25,964 nucleotides of DNA from JBKPHS01 sp046729975 (GCA_046729975.1 JBKPHS010000002.1:1-25964); one strand, 5' to 3'; shown: positions 15,533 to 24,168, numbered from the stretch's first letter. Made by a program: numbers and translations. The notes: generated by a model not told the origin, from the sequence alone.

Positions 15533-15914
15533 GACCATCGAGCTCGTCACACCCCTCGGCCGGGCCTGGGAGCCGGTCATCCGCCTCGTCCTCGGAGGGA
15601 TCGCCGATCGGCTCGACCTCGGCTTCGAGGAGCTCGACGACCTCCAGCTGGCGGTCGAGCGGCTGCTCATGGAGGCCGGCGGCCAGGAGAGCGTGCGGAT
15701 GTCGTTCGAGGTGACCGACCGCGCCGTGCGAACGCGCATCGGCCCGCTCGAGGCCGGTGCGATCGCCGACGCGCTCCAAGGCCCCGAACCGCAGCCTGGA
15801 GAGTTGACGCTGCGCCGCATCCTCGAGACCGTCGTCGACTCGTTCGGCATCGAGGAGGTGGCCGAGGACGGCCAGCTCGTCGTCAGGCTCGAGAAGGTGG
15901 TGCGGGGAACCTGA
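15522..15914 (+). CDS. RsbW-like anti-sigma regulator, degenerate ATPase fold
   Basis: A 130-residue cytoplasmic protein resembling the alpha/beta sandwich of RsbW/SpoIIAB anti-sigma factors: ADRLDLGFEELDDLQLAVER (28-47) is the characteristic helix region. The asparagine-rich N box (normally E-x-x-x-N) reads RLLMEAG, and no DxGxG ATP lid is visible, so kinase activity looks unlikely. It may bind the sigma factor encoded immediately downstream by a partner switch without phosphorylation, or have become an accessory factor. ATG 15522 follows an AGAGGAG site and overlaps mnmA by 11 bp; the TGA shares bases with the sigma gene's proposed CTG start. Confidence 0.62.
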   Translation: MPPETIELVTPLGRAWEPVIRLVLGGIADRLDLGFEELDDLQLAVERLLMEAGGQESVRMSFEVTDRAVRTRIGPLEAGAIADALQGPEPQPGELTLRRILETVVDSFGIEEVAEDGQLVVRLEKVVRGT

Positions 15915-16663
15915 ACGCGCTGCCGCCGCCCGGGTCGCGAGCCAGCGCCGATCGCGAGCTGCTGCGCCGCTATCACGAGCAGGGCGACGAGACCGCCCGT
16001 GAGCAGCTGGTCGAGCGTCACCTGCCGCTGGTGCGCTCCCTGGCACGGCGCTACTCGGGACGGGGCGAGGCGCTCGAGGACATCGAGCAGGTCGGGGCGA
16101 TTGGCCTGCTGAAGGCCATCGACCGCTACGAGCTCTCGCGCGACGTTGCGCTCACGACTTACGCCACCCCGAACGTGGTCGGCGAGATCAAGCGCCACTT
16201 CCGTGACAAGGGCTGGGCCATTCGCATACCGCGCGGCCTCCAGGAGCTGAACGCGAAGATGTCCGCGACCGTAGAGCGCCTGACCGGCCGGCTGGGGCGC
16301 TCGCCGACGATCTCCGAGATAGCCGTGGAGCTCGAGGCGACGCCCGAGCAGGTGCTCGAGGCCATGGAGGCCGGCTCCGCCTACTCGCCCGCTTCGTTGT
16401 CGGCGGGCGGCGGGAACGAGGGCGAGCTCGACCCGATGGAGACGATTGGCTCGCTGGACGAGGAGTACGAGCGATCCGAGCAACGCGCGTCGCTCCAGCC
16501 GGCACTCAGGGCGCTGCCCGACCGTGAACGAGAGATTCTGCGAATGCGCTTCGAGGAGGGCATGACCCAGACCGAGATCGCCGAGCAGGTCGGCGTCTCT
16601 CAGATGCACGTCTCCCGCCTGATCCGCAAGAGCCTTGCGCGGATGCGGCAGGAGCTCGCCTGA
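15911..16663 (+). CDS. SigB/SigF/SigG-type RNA polymerase sigma factor
   Basis: Group 3 sigma factor, 250 residues from the proposed start. Region 1.2/2.1 begins at DRELLRRYHEQGDETAREQL, region 2.3-2.4 includes LTTYATPNVVGEIKRHFRDK, region 3 IPRGLQELNAKMS, and region 4 has the HTH MTQTEIAEQVGVSQMHVSRL. The homology starts well before the first in-frame ATG/GTG (GTG 16031), and no ATG, GTG or TTG exists in frame between the previous gene and that point. CTG at 15911 overlaps the RsbW-like stop as CTGA, the same geometry as four other junctions in the window, and AAGGTGG lies upstream. It likely directs a stress or developmental regulon. A frameshift error is the alternative. Confidence 0.85.
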   Translation: MNALPPPGSRASADRELLRRYHEQGDETAREQLVERHLPLVRSLARRYSGRGEALEDIEQVGAIGLLKAIDRYELSRDVALTTYATPNVVGEIKRHFRDKGWAIRIPRGLQELNAKMSATVERLTGRLGRSPTISEIAVELEATPEQVLEAMEAGSAYSPASLSAGGGNEGELDPMETIGSLDEEYERSEQRASLQPALRALPDREREILRMRFEEGMTQTEIAEQVGVSQMHVSRLIRKSLARMRQELA

Positions 16664-16754
16664 TCGGGCTTAACGCAGGAGTCACACGCGAGTGGTTGAA
16701 TCCCGGACCGGCGATGGGCAGTCGCCACGGTGCATACACGCGTAGCGTTGAGTC

Positions 16755-16762
16755 GAGGAGGG
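16755..16762 (+). promoter_or_regulatory. ribosome binding site fixing the start of the binding-protein gene
   Basis: GAGGAGGG lies 5 nt before ATG 16768. It decides against the in-frame ATGs at 16696 and 16714, which would add up to 24 residues ahead of a normal lipoprotein signal peptide. Confidence 0.85.
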
Positions 16763-16767
16763 ATTTG

Positions 16768-18423
16768 ATGAAGAAGCTCGGGCGATGGCCTCTGGTCGCG
16801 CTCCTTGCCACGACGGCCACGTTCGGCGTCTCCGCATGCGGTGGCGACGACGATGAGGGCGGTGGCGGCGGAGGCAAGGGCGGCGGCACCATCAACATCG
16901 GGACCGTCGGACCTGACAGCTACGACCCCGTCCTGTTCCAGACCGTGCAGGCGGTACAGGCCATGCACCTCGTCTACACCCCGCTCGTGGTCTACAAGAG
17001 CGCAACGGGGAACGCGGGCACCGAGATCATCCCCGGCCTCGCGGAGGAAGTTCCCGAGCCCACCAAGGGAGGCAAGACCTACACGTTCAAGCTGCGCGAC
17101 GGACTCAAGTACAGCGACGGGACCGCGGTCAAGGCCAGCGACTTCGAGAACACGATTAAGCGGCTGCTCAAGCTCGGCAGCGCCTGGTCGTCGTTCTACT
17201 CAGGCATCGAGGGTGCCTCGGAATTCCAGGAGAAGGGCGATTTCAAGGCGGACATCCCCGGGATCGAGACGAATGATCGAACCGGCGAGGTAACGATCAA
17301 TCTGACTGAGCCCGACACGAAGATCCTGTTCGCGCTTGCCGAGCCGTACGCGTCTCCCACCCCGGCCGCCAAGTCACCGGCAAAGACGCTGACCAAGAAC
17401 CCGCCACCGGGCGTCGGCCCCTACACGCTCGACGTCGTGGACCCGAGCCGGCGGTACGTTCTGCGGAAGAACCCGAACTTCGACGTCCCGGGGATCCCGA
17501 AGGGCAACTTCGACACGATCAACGGCGTCGTGATGGACAGCGTGCCCAGGATGACCCAGGACGTGATCAGCGGGAAGCTCGACTTCATGACGGAGGACCC
17601 GGCCGGTGACCTGCTGCCCCAGGTAAGGCAGAAGTACGCCGACCGGTACAGCGAGGCGCCCAACCCGCCGAACTCGTACTACTTCTTCTTGAACGTCACG
17701 ATGCCGCCGTTCGACAAGCAGGAGGCACGCGAGGCGGTGAACTACGCGATCGACAGCAACGCGCTCGTGCGCATCTTCGGTGGGCGGCTCGTGCCAGGCT
17801 GTACGTTGCTCCCGCCCGCTCTAACGGGCTTCAAGGACTTCAAGTGCAAGTACGGCGACCCGAAGGGCAAGCCCGACATCGAGAAGGCCAAGCAGCTCGT
17901 GAAGCAGGCCGGTTACGAGGGCGAGAACGTCACCGTCTGGACCAACAACAAGGACCCGCGGCCGGCGATCGCCGACTACTACCGCGATCTGCTGAACCAG
18001 ATCGGCTTCAAGGCGAAGACCAAGACGCTCGACCAGCAGGTGTACTTCGAGCAGATCGGCCTGAAGCGGAGCAAGGCCCAGACCGGCTTCACCGACTGGT
18101 ATCAGGACTACCCGCACCCGGGCGACTTCCTCGAGGTGTTGCTCAGCACGCGGGCCCTCGACGCCGAGGTAACCTTCAACCAAGGCTTCGTGAGCGACAA
18201 GCAGTTCGACAAGCGGCTCGACGAGCTCAGGCCCGAGGACCCCAAGGACGTCGCCGGCGACTGGGGCGATCTCGACGAGTACGTCGTGAACCAGAAGGCC
18301 TACATCGCCCCGTACGGCTACGAGGAGTCGAGCTCGTTCTTCTCGGAGCGCATGGATGCCAAGGACTGCAAGGGCATCCACCCCGTCTACAAGAACGACT
18401 GGCTTCTGTTCTGCAAGAAGTAG
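16768..18423 (+). CDS. peptide-type ABC importer substrate-binding lipoprotein
   Basis: Family 5 extracellular binding protein (DppA/OppA-like), 551 residues, which captures oligopeptides or similar solutes outside the membrane and delivers them to the permeases encoded next. The signal peptide MKKLGRWPLVALLATTATF leads to the lipobox VSAC; an Asp/Gly linker follows. The mature domain includes TFKLRDGLKYSDGTAVKASD (about 92-111) and the second-lobe motif FDKQEAREAVNYAIDSNALV near 320. The strong ribosome site fits high expression. A 34-bp palindrome begins 11 bp after the stop and separates this gene from the permeases. The ligand is not predictable. Confidence 0.92.
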   Translation: MKKLGRWPLVALLATTATFGVSACGGDDDEGGGGGGKGGGTINIGTVGPDSYDPVLFQTVQAVQAMHLVYTPLVVYKSATGNAGTEIIPGLAEEVPEPTKGGKTYTFKLRDGLKYSDGTAVKASDFENTIKRLLKLGSAWSSFYSGIEGASEFQEKGDFKADIPGIETNDRTGEVTINLTEPDTKILFALAEPYASPTPAAKSPAKTLTKNPPPGVGPYTLDVVDPSRRYVLRKNPNFDVPGIPKGNFDTINGVVMDSVPRMTQDVISGKLDFMTEDPAGDLLPQVRQKYADRYSEAPNPPNSYYFFLNVTMPPFDKQEAREAVNYAIDSNALVRIFGGRLVPGCTLLPPALTGFKDFKCKYGDPKGKPDIEKAKQLVKQAGYEGENVTVWTNNKDPRPAIADYYRDLLNQIGFKAKTKTLDQQVYFEQIGLKRSKAQTGFTDWYQDYPHPGDFLEVLLSTRALDAEVTFNQGFVSDKQFDKRLDELRPEDPKDVAGDWGDLDEYVVNQKAYIAPYGYEESSSFFSERMDAKDCKGIHPVYKNDWLLFCKK

Positions 18424-18434
18424 GAAACGAGCCC

Positions 18435-18468
18435 TGGACGGGAGGGCGATGCATCGCCCTCCCGTCCA
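18435..18468. repeat. perfect 34-bp palindrome between binding protein and permease genes
   Basis: The 17-base half TGGACGGGAGGGCGATG (18435-18451) is followed directly by its exact reverse complement (18452-18468). No T-tract follows (TGCTCAG), so it is not a classical intrinsic terminator. Such structures after binding-protein genes usually protect the upstream mRNA and lower expression of downstream genes. It could also be a symmetrical protein-binding site. Confidence 0.9.
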
Positions 18469-18491
18469 TGCTCAGTCGGATCCTCTGAGTC

Positions 18492-19532
18492 GTGGCGCTC
18501 GAGCCCGCTACCGAACTCTCGCTCGAGGCACCGGCGGCCTTCGAGGAGGTCGCGAGGCGCGAGCGCGTCGCCGGGCTCGGGCCATGGCGCTTGGCGGGCC
18601 GCCGACTGCGCCGCGATCGGACGGCGCTGGTCTTCGGCGGGGTCTTCGTCCTGCTCGTCGCGATCTGCCTGGCCGCTCCGATCTGGGCGAACAATTTCGC
18701 CCACACGGACCCGTTCAAGAACCACCTGACAGACACGGTCACTGTCGACGGAAAGGAGAAGGACGTCGTCTCGCCCGACGGCGTGCCCATCGGCCCGACG
18801 TGGCAGGGCCAGTTCTTCCTCGGCGCCGACACCAACGGCCGCGATACCGCCGTGCGGTTGCTCTACGGCGGGCGCAACTCCCTGCTGATCGGTGTCGCGG
18901 CGGCGCTGATCACCACCTTCCTCTCGGTGCTCGCCGGGACGCTCGCGGGGTACGCCCGCGGCTTCACGGACACCGTGATCTCACGCGCCCTGGATGTGAT
19001 CTGGGCGTTCCCGGTGGTTCTGCTCGGCGTGGCACTGGGCACCGCCCTCAGCATCGGGGGGCTCGAGATCGGACCGATCAAGATCAGCGGGGAGTCGAAG
19101 CTGATCCCGATCCTGATCATCGCCGTGGTGTACGTGCCCTACATGGCGCGGCCGCTGCGCGGGCAGGTGCTCGGCCTCCGCGAGCGGGAGTTCGTCGAGG
19201 CCGCCCGCGCTCAGGGCGCGGGGCCGCTTCGGATCATGCTCGCGGAGATCCTCCCGAACCTGTCGTCGACGATCGTCGTCTTCTTCCCGCTGATGGTGGC
19301 CAACGCGATCCTGCTGGAGGCGGCACTTGGCTTCCTCGGCGTCGGGGTGCGGCCGCCCGAGCCGTCCTGGGGCAACATGATCGGGGACGGCGTCAAGCAC
19401 ATCCTGACCGGCCCACACCTCGCGATCGTCCCTGGCCTGATGCTCGTGATCACGGTGCTGGCGCTGAACGCGTTCGGCGACGGGGTCCGGGACGCGTTCG
19501 ACCCGCGGGCCCGGATCCACCTGGAGCACTGA
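18492..19532 (+). CDS. peptide ABC importer permease, DppC/OppC-like
   Basis: Inner-membrane permease of 346 residues. An N-terminal cytoplasmic segment with an Arg-rich patch (RLAGRRLRRDRTALVF) leads into TM1 (about 46-66), a large extracytoplasmic loop containing LGADTNGRD (about 114-122, the family's LGTDxxGRD), and five more helices. The ATPase-coupling EAA loop is EFVEAARAQGAGPLRIMLAE (about 236-255). The OppC-type gene precedes the OppB-type gene, the reverse of the usual order. GTG 18492 has no clear Shine-Dalgarno and follows the palindrome by 23 bp. The stop is 4 bp before the next start. Confidence 0.92.
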   Translation: MALEPATELSLEAPAAFEEVARRERVAGLGPWRLAGRRLRRDRTALVFGGVFVLLVAICLAAPIWANNFAHTDPFKNHLTDTVTVDGKEKDVVSPDGVPIGPTWQGQFFLGADTNGRDTAVRLLYGGRNSLLIGVAAALITTFLSVLAGTLAGYARGFTDTVISRALDVIWAFPVVLLGVALGTALSIGGLEIGPIKISGESKLIPILIIAVVYVPYMARPLRGQVLGLREREFVEAARAQGAGPLRIMLAEILPNLSSTIVVFFPLMVANAILLEAALGFLGVGVRPPEPSWGNMIGDGVKHILTGPHLAIVPGLMLVITVLALNAFGDGVRDAFDPRARIHLEH

Positions 19533-19536
19533 GGGG

Positions 19537-20481
19537 ATGGCGCGCTTCATCGTCCGGCGGCTGCTCTCGATGGTGGTGGTGCTGTTCGCGATATCCGTCC
19601 TGACGTTCCTGATCTTCAACGTCATCCCGGGCGGAGATCCCGCGCTGAGGATGGCCGGCCGGCAACCGGACCCGGGACAGCTCGAGCGCATCCGTGAGGA
19701 CTGGGGCTTCAACGACCCGCTCTACGTCCAGTACGTGAAGACGATGGGGCAGGTGTTCTCGGGGGACCTCGTCTCGTACACGACGCAGCTGAACGTCACC
19801 GAGGAGATCTCGAAGCGCGTGGGCCGGACGTTCTCGCTGGCGATCGGGGCCGCGATCATGTGGATGCTGTTCGCGACGGCCCTCGGCCTGTTCACGGCGG
19901 TGCGCGCCGGCCGCTTCTCCGATCGCTTCCTGACGATCCTCGCCCTTGTCGGGATCTCGATGCCCGTCTTCTGGGTGGGGGCGTTGATGAACTACTACCT
20001 GGGGTTCAAGGCCGGGATCTTCCCGAACGGCGGCTACGTTCCGCTCGGCGAGGACCCGGTCGACTGGCTGTATCACCTGATCATGCCCTGGACGGCGCTA
20101 TCGCTTCTGTTCATCGGTATCTACTCGCGCATTCTGCGGTCGAACGTGCTCGACACGCTGGGCGAGGACTACGTCCGCACGGCGCGCGCGAAGGGGCTCT
20201 CCGAGCGCCGCGTGCTCGTGAAGCACGTGCTGCGCAACTCGGTCATCCCGATCGTGACCCTTTGGGGCCTGGACTTCGGGGCTGTTCTGGGCGGCGGCGC
20301 GATCCTCACGGAGACGGTCTTCGACCTCCAGGGCGTCGGGCAGTACGCCGCCGAGTCGATCGGCGAGCTCGACGTCCCGCCGGTCCTCGCCATCACGATG
20401 TTCGGGGCGTTCTTCATCGTCTTGCTGAACGCCGTCGTCGACATCGTCTACGCGGCCCTCGACCCCAGGATCCGCCTCTAG
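19537..20481 (+). CDS. peptide ABC importer permease, DppB/OppB-like
   Basis: Inner-membrane permease of 314 residues with six predicted helices. The N-terminus FIVRRLLSMVVVLFAISVLTF and the IPGGDPA segment (about 29-35) are hallmarks of the OppB group. The coupling EAA-type loop is DYVRTARAKGLSERRVLVKH (about 211-230), and the C-terminus ends YAALDPRIRL. It should pair with the preceding DppC-like subunit to form the transmembrane channel. It is separated by 4 bp from the previous gene and by 2 bp from the next, as expected for one operon. Confidence 0.93.
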   Translation: MARFIVRRLLSMVVVLFAISVLTFLIFNVIPGGDPALRMAGRQPDPGQLERIREDWGFNDPLYVQYVKTMGQVFSGDLVSYTTQLNVTEEISKRVGRTFSLAIGAAIMWMLFATALGLFTAVRAGRFSDRFLTILALVGISMPVFWVGALMNYYLGFKAGIFPNGGYVPLGEDPVDWLYHLIMPWTALSLLFIGIYSRILRSNVLDTLGEDYVRTARAKGLSERRVLVKHVLRNSVIPIVTLWGLDFGAVLGGGAILTETVFDLQGVGQYAAESIGELDVPPVLAITMFGAFFIVLLNAVVDIVYAALDPRIRL

Positions 20482-20483
20482 CG

Positions 20484-21520
20484 ATGGCGGACGCCCTGCT
20501 TCAGGTCGAGGATCTTCACGTCTCGTTCCGCACCGACGAGGGAACCGTGCACGCCGTCGACGGCCTCTCGTTCAGCCTCGCCCGCGGCGAGGTGCTGGCG
20601 ATCGTGGGGGAGTCAGGCTCGGGGAAATCCGTCACCGCCCAGACGCTGATGGGCCTCACGCGCGCGCCCAACGCGGAGTTCGCCGGGCGGATCTTCTACG
20701 ACGGCCAGGAGCTGCTCTCCGCCAGCGACGAGCAGCTCAGGCGCCTGCGCGGCGACGAGATCGCGATGATCTTCCAGGACCCGATGACCTCTCTCGATCC
20801 GGTCTACCGGGTCGGAGACCAGATCGTCGAGCAGATCCAGGCGCACCGCAACGCCTCGAAGACCGATGCGCGCGAGCGGACCGTCGAGCTTCTCGAGCGG
20901 GTCGGGATCCCGCGGGCGGCGGAGCGCGTCGACGCCTATCCGCATGAGTTCTCCGGCGGGATGCGCCAGCGGGTGATGATCGCGATGGCGCTGTCCCTCG
21001 ATCCGAGCATCCTGATTGCGGACGAGCCCACCACGGCGCTCGACGTGACGATCCAGGCGCAGATCCTCGAGCGCATCAAGGAGCTCCGCGAGCAGGCTTC
21101 CGCGGGGGTCATCCTCGTGACCCACGACCTGGGCGTCGTTGCCGAGATCGCCGACCGGGTGGCCGTCATGTACGCCGGCCGCATCGTCGAGCAGGGAACG
21201 CTGGACGAGGTCTTCTACGACCCGCAGCACCCCTACACGTGGGGCCTGCTCGGTTCGATCGCTCGGGTGGACCGGCCACGCCCCGAGCGGCTCCCCTCGA
21301 TCGCCGGCCAGCCACCCTCGCTGATCAACCGCCCTGAGGGTTGTCACTTCCGCCCCCGCTGCCCGCACGAGTTCGCCAAGTGCCGCACCGTCCCGCCGCT
21401 CGAGTCCAGGGTGCCCGAAGCTCCTGGCCACCAGGACCGCTGCTGGCTGTCGCTCGACGACAAGCGGGCGCGCCGCCTGGTCGAGGGCCAGATCGGCCTG
21501 GAGGGAAAGGGCGCCGCGGC

Positions 21521-21524
<4 letters not shown>
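20484..21524 (+). CDS. peptide ABC importer ATPase, DppD/OppD-like
   Basis: Cytoplasmic ATPase of 346 residues that energises the importer. Walker A GESGSGKS (about 40-47), Q-loop FQDPMTSLDP (about 100-109), signature FSGGMRQR (about 155-162), Walker B ILIADEPTTALD (about 175-186) and switch His in VTHDLG (about 213-218) are complete. The C-terminal oligopeptide-transporter extension has a cysteine pattern CHFRPRCPHEFAKC with a later Cys in DRCW, resembling the four-Cys set that binds a [4Fe-4S] cluster in some DppD/OppD proteins. ATG 20484 lies 2 bp after the permease stop; the long open frame extending back to 19860 is antigenic noise over the permease gene. The end overlaps the next gene as ATGA. 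Confidence 0.93.
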
Positions 21525-22612
<1,088 letters not shown>

Positions 22613-22650
22613 ACCGTCAACCGGCTTCGCCGCGGGCGATCGGTGCACGG

Positions 22651-22728
22651 GCTTTGCACGGATTCCTGCACCCCAATTTAGGTATTGACAGCCTGGGGTC
22701 CCCGGATTACGTTCGCTTTGCACGGATT
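22651..22728 (+). repeat. 14-bp direct repeat framing a promoter
   Basis: GCTTTGCACGGATT occurs at 22651-22664 and 22715-22728, start to start 64 bp. The second copy covers the predicted transcription start of the RNA unit. GGCTTTGCAC recurs once more at 25568-25577 between the HD-GYP and alaS genes. These may be binding sites for one regulator. Confidence 0.6.
22685..22713 (+). promoter_or_regulatory. strong sigma-70-type promoter of the RNA unit
   Basis: TTGACA (22685-22690), an exact 17-bp spacer, then TACGTT (22708-22713). It is the best housekeeping promoter I saw in the window. The spacer holds the palindrome GGGGTCCCC (22695-22703), a possible operator. Transcription should begin near 22720. 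Confidence 0.8.
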
Positions 22729-22787
22729 TCCGCGGAGGAAACCGTGCAGGGTTGGTGTACTCCGACTCCAACACGAAGGAGCCTTCC

Positions 22788-22805
22788 ATGCCCCATCGTG
22801 GCTAG
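22788..22805 (+). CDS. possible leader peptide MPHRG
   Basis: ATG, four sense codons and TAG, with AAGGAG (22776-22781) 6 nt upstream, an ideal ribosome site. It lies 20 bp before the terminator stem. A translating or stalled ribosome here could alter RNA folding. Chance occurrence cannot be excluded for so short a frame. Confidence 0.35.
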   Translation: MPHRG

Positions 22806-22824
22806 GGACGTCGTGACGTATCCG

Positions 22825-22853
22825 AAAGGGACCGTGCGGAGCGCGGTCCCTTT
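22825..22853 (+). terminator. strong intrinsic terminator
   Basis: AAAGGGACCG (22825-22834) pairs perfectly with CGGTCCCTTT (22844-22853) around a 9-nt loop. The 3' arm ends in TTT followed by CTGACTT. This is the most convincing rho-independent terminator in the window. Confidence 0.88.
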
Positions 22854-22875
22854 CTGACTTCGTGACCGGGTCGGG

Positions 22876-22881
22876 TACCTT
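22876..22881 (+). promoter_or_regulatory. possible -10 of the MFS gene (leaderless type)
   Basis: TACCTT lies 9 nt before ATG 22891, which has no Shine-Dalgarno. The overlapping GGGTAC (22873-22878) also resembles the -10 of SigB/SigF-type promoters, but no matching GTTT -35 was found. Confidence 0.4.
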
Positions 22882-22890
22882 CTCGACCTG

Positions 22891-24168
22891 ATGCGGCAAA
22901 TCGTCGAGCTCCTGAGGGGGCCGCGGCAGACCCGGATCTTCTTCATCGCGTACGGGCAGTCGGCGCTCGGGACGGGGGCCGCGTACGTGGCGCTGCTGCT
23001 GCTCGCCTACGACCGGTTCAGGTCGCCATGGGCGATCGCGCTCGTCCTGATCGCCGACTTCCTGCCGCCGATGCTGCTGGGGCCGCTGTTCGGTGCCGCG
23101 GCGGACCGCTGGTCGCGGCGCGGATGTGCCGTTGTCGCAGACCTGGCGCGCGCGGCCGCCTTCATCGGCATTGGCTTGGTCGACGGCTTCGGGGCGACCC
23201 TTGCGCTCGCTCTCGTCGCGGGCGCGGGAACGGGCCTCTTCAGGCCGGCGATCATGGCCGGCCTGCCCAGCCTCGTCGAGCCGCGCCGTCTTGCCCCGGC
23301 GGTCGCTCTCTATAGCGCGCTGACTGAGATCGGCTTCGCCGTTGGACCCGGGTTGGCGGCCCTATTACTGCTGGTCGCGACCCCCGACACGGTGCTCGTC
23401 GTCAACGGTGCGACCTTCGCGTTGTCGGCGCTGCTCCTTGCCGGGCTGTCGTTCGGCGCGCGGCCGCCCCGCCCGGTGGGGCAGTCCAGCTCCATCCTCG
23501 CCGAGGCTCGCCGCGGCCTCGGCGCCACTGCCCGCATGCCGGCGGTGCGGACGGTGATCGTCGCGGCCGGCTCGCTCGTGCTCTTCGGCGGAATGATCAA
23601 TGTCGCCGAGCTGCTGCTCGTGAAGGATCTCGGCGCGGGCGACGTGGCCTACTCGGTGCTGGTCGCGGCCTCCGGAGCCGGAGTAGCTCTCGGCACGCTG
23701 GTCGGCGCCGCCGGTGGCGGCCTGCCAGTGCTCAAGCGGCGCTATCTGCGGGGGATCGCCATCGACAGCGCCGGACTGCTGCTGGCCGGCGCGACGAGGA
23801 TCCTCGCTGTCGCGGTCGGCGGGGTCGCAGTCGCCGGGCTCGGCAACGGGACCGTCATGGTCCACGAGCGGCTGATCATCCAGGCGACCGTCGAGGACGG
23901 CCTGCGTGGCCGTGTCTTCGGCGTCCAGTACGCGCTCGACAGCGCCGCGTTCGGGGCCGCGTTCGTGCTCGCAGGAGCCATCCTCACGCTGATCGGCCCC
24001 CGGTCGCTCTTCCTCCTGGCGGGCGTCGGGGCGCTGCTCGTCTGGGCAGCGTCGAGCTTGCTGCTGCGGCGCGCCTGGGATGGGGAGCCGCTTGCCGCCG
24101 AGCACCTCGAGGTGCCGGCGACAGCGGGCGAGCCGCTACCGACCGGGAGCCTCGACGCGCGCCGGTAG
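22891..24168 (+). CDS. major facilitator superfamily transporter
   Basis: A 425-residue membrane protein with about 12 hydrophobic segments, most like the MFS_3/EntS-type exporters. The motif A loop between helices 2 and 3 reads GAAADRWSRRG (about 69-79). Other features are the motif GLFRPAIMAGLPSL (about 111-124) and the internal repeat-like loop before helix 8. The C-terminus (about 400-425) is hydrophilic. The substrate is unknown; drug or siderophore efflux is usual for the group. It stands apart from the importer operon, follows the structured RNA unit, and its last 33 bp overlap the convergent HD-GYP gene. Confidence 0.87.
   Translation: MRQIVELLRGPRQTRIFFIAYGQSALGTGAAYVALLLLAYDRFRSPWAIALVLIADFLPPMLLGPLFGAAADRWSRRGCAVVADLARAAAFIGIGLVDGFGATLALALVAGAGTGLFRPAIMAGLPSLVEPRRLAPAVALYSALTEIGFAVGPGLAALLLLVATPDTVLVVNGATFALSALLLAGLSFGARPPRPVGQSSSILAEARRGLGATARMPAVRTVIVAAGSLVLFGGMINVAELLLVKDLGAGDVAYSVLVAASGAGVALGTLVGAAGGGLPVLKRRYLRGIAIDSAGLLLAGATRILAVAVGGVAVAGLGNGTVMVHERLIIQATVEDGLRGRVFGVQYALDSAAFGAAFVLAGAILTLIGPRSLFLLAGVGALLVWAASSLLLRRAWDGEPLAAEHLEVPATAGEPLPTGSLDARR

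Larger units (their letters stand above)
22720..22853 (+). ncRNA. candidate structured RNA: small RNA or attenuator leader
   Basis: About 134 nt lie between a strong promoter and a strong terminator. The 5' part folds as TGCACGG (22719-22725) with CCGTGCA (22741-22747), stacked on TTTCC/GGAAA. A second stem GTTGG/CCAAC follows, then GAAGG/CCTTC around the ribosome site of a 5-codon ORF. The sequence GCACGG near the 5' end can alternatively pair with CCGTGC at 22832-22837 in the terminator's 5' arm, a possible antiterminator. I do not recognise a known riboswitch, T-box, 6S or 6C motif. It could act in trans as a small RNA or in cis on the MFS gene that starts 38 bp beyond. Confidence 0.55.

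Noticed and set aside
16031..16033. GTG as start of the sigma factor
   Set aside because: It would remove conserved sigma region 1.2/2.1 residues that are encoded in frame from 15911.
16696..16767. Upstream ATG for the binding-protein gene
   Set aside because: The ribosome site at 16755-16762 and a normal lipoprotein signal peptide fix the start at 16768.
22720..22853. T-box leader, 6S RNA or known riboswitch
   Set aside because: No T-box consensus, no 6S-like open bubble and no riboswitch core that I recognise; the downstream gene is an MFS transporter, not a synthetase.
22654..22857. 67-codon open frame across the promoter and terminator
   Set aside because: It would start before the promoter and run through the terminator stem; the region reads better as a non-coding RNA unit.
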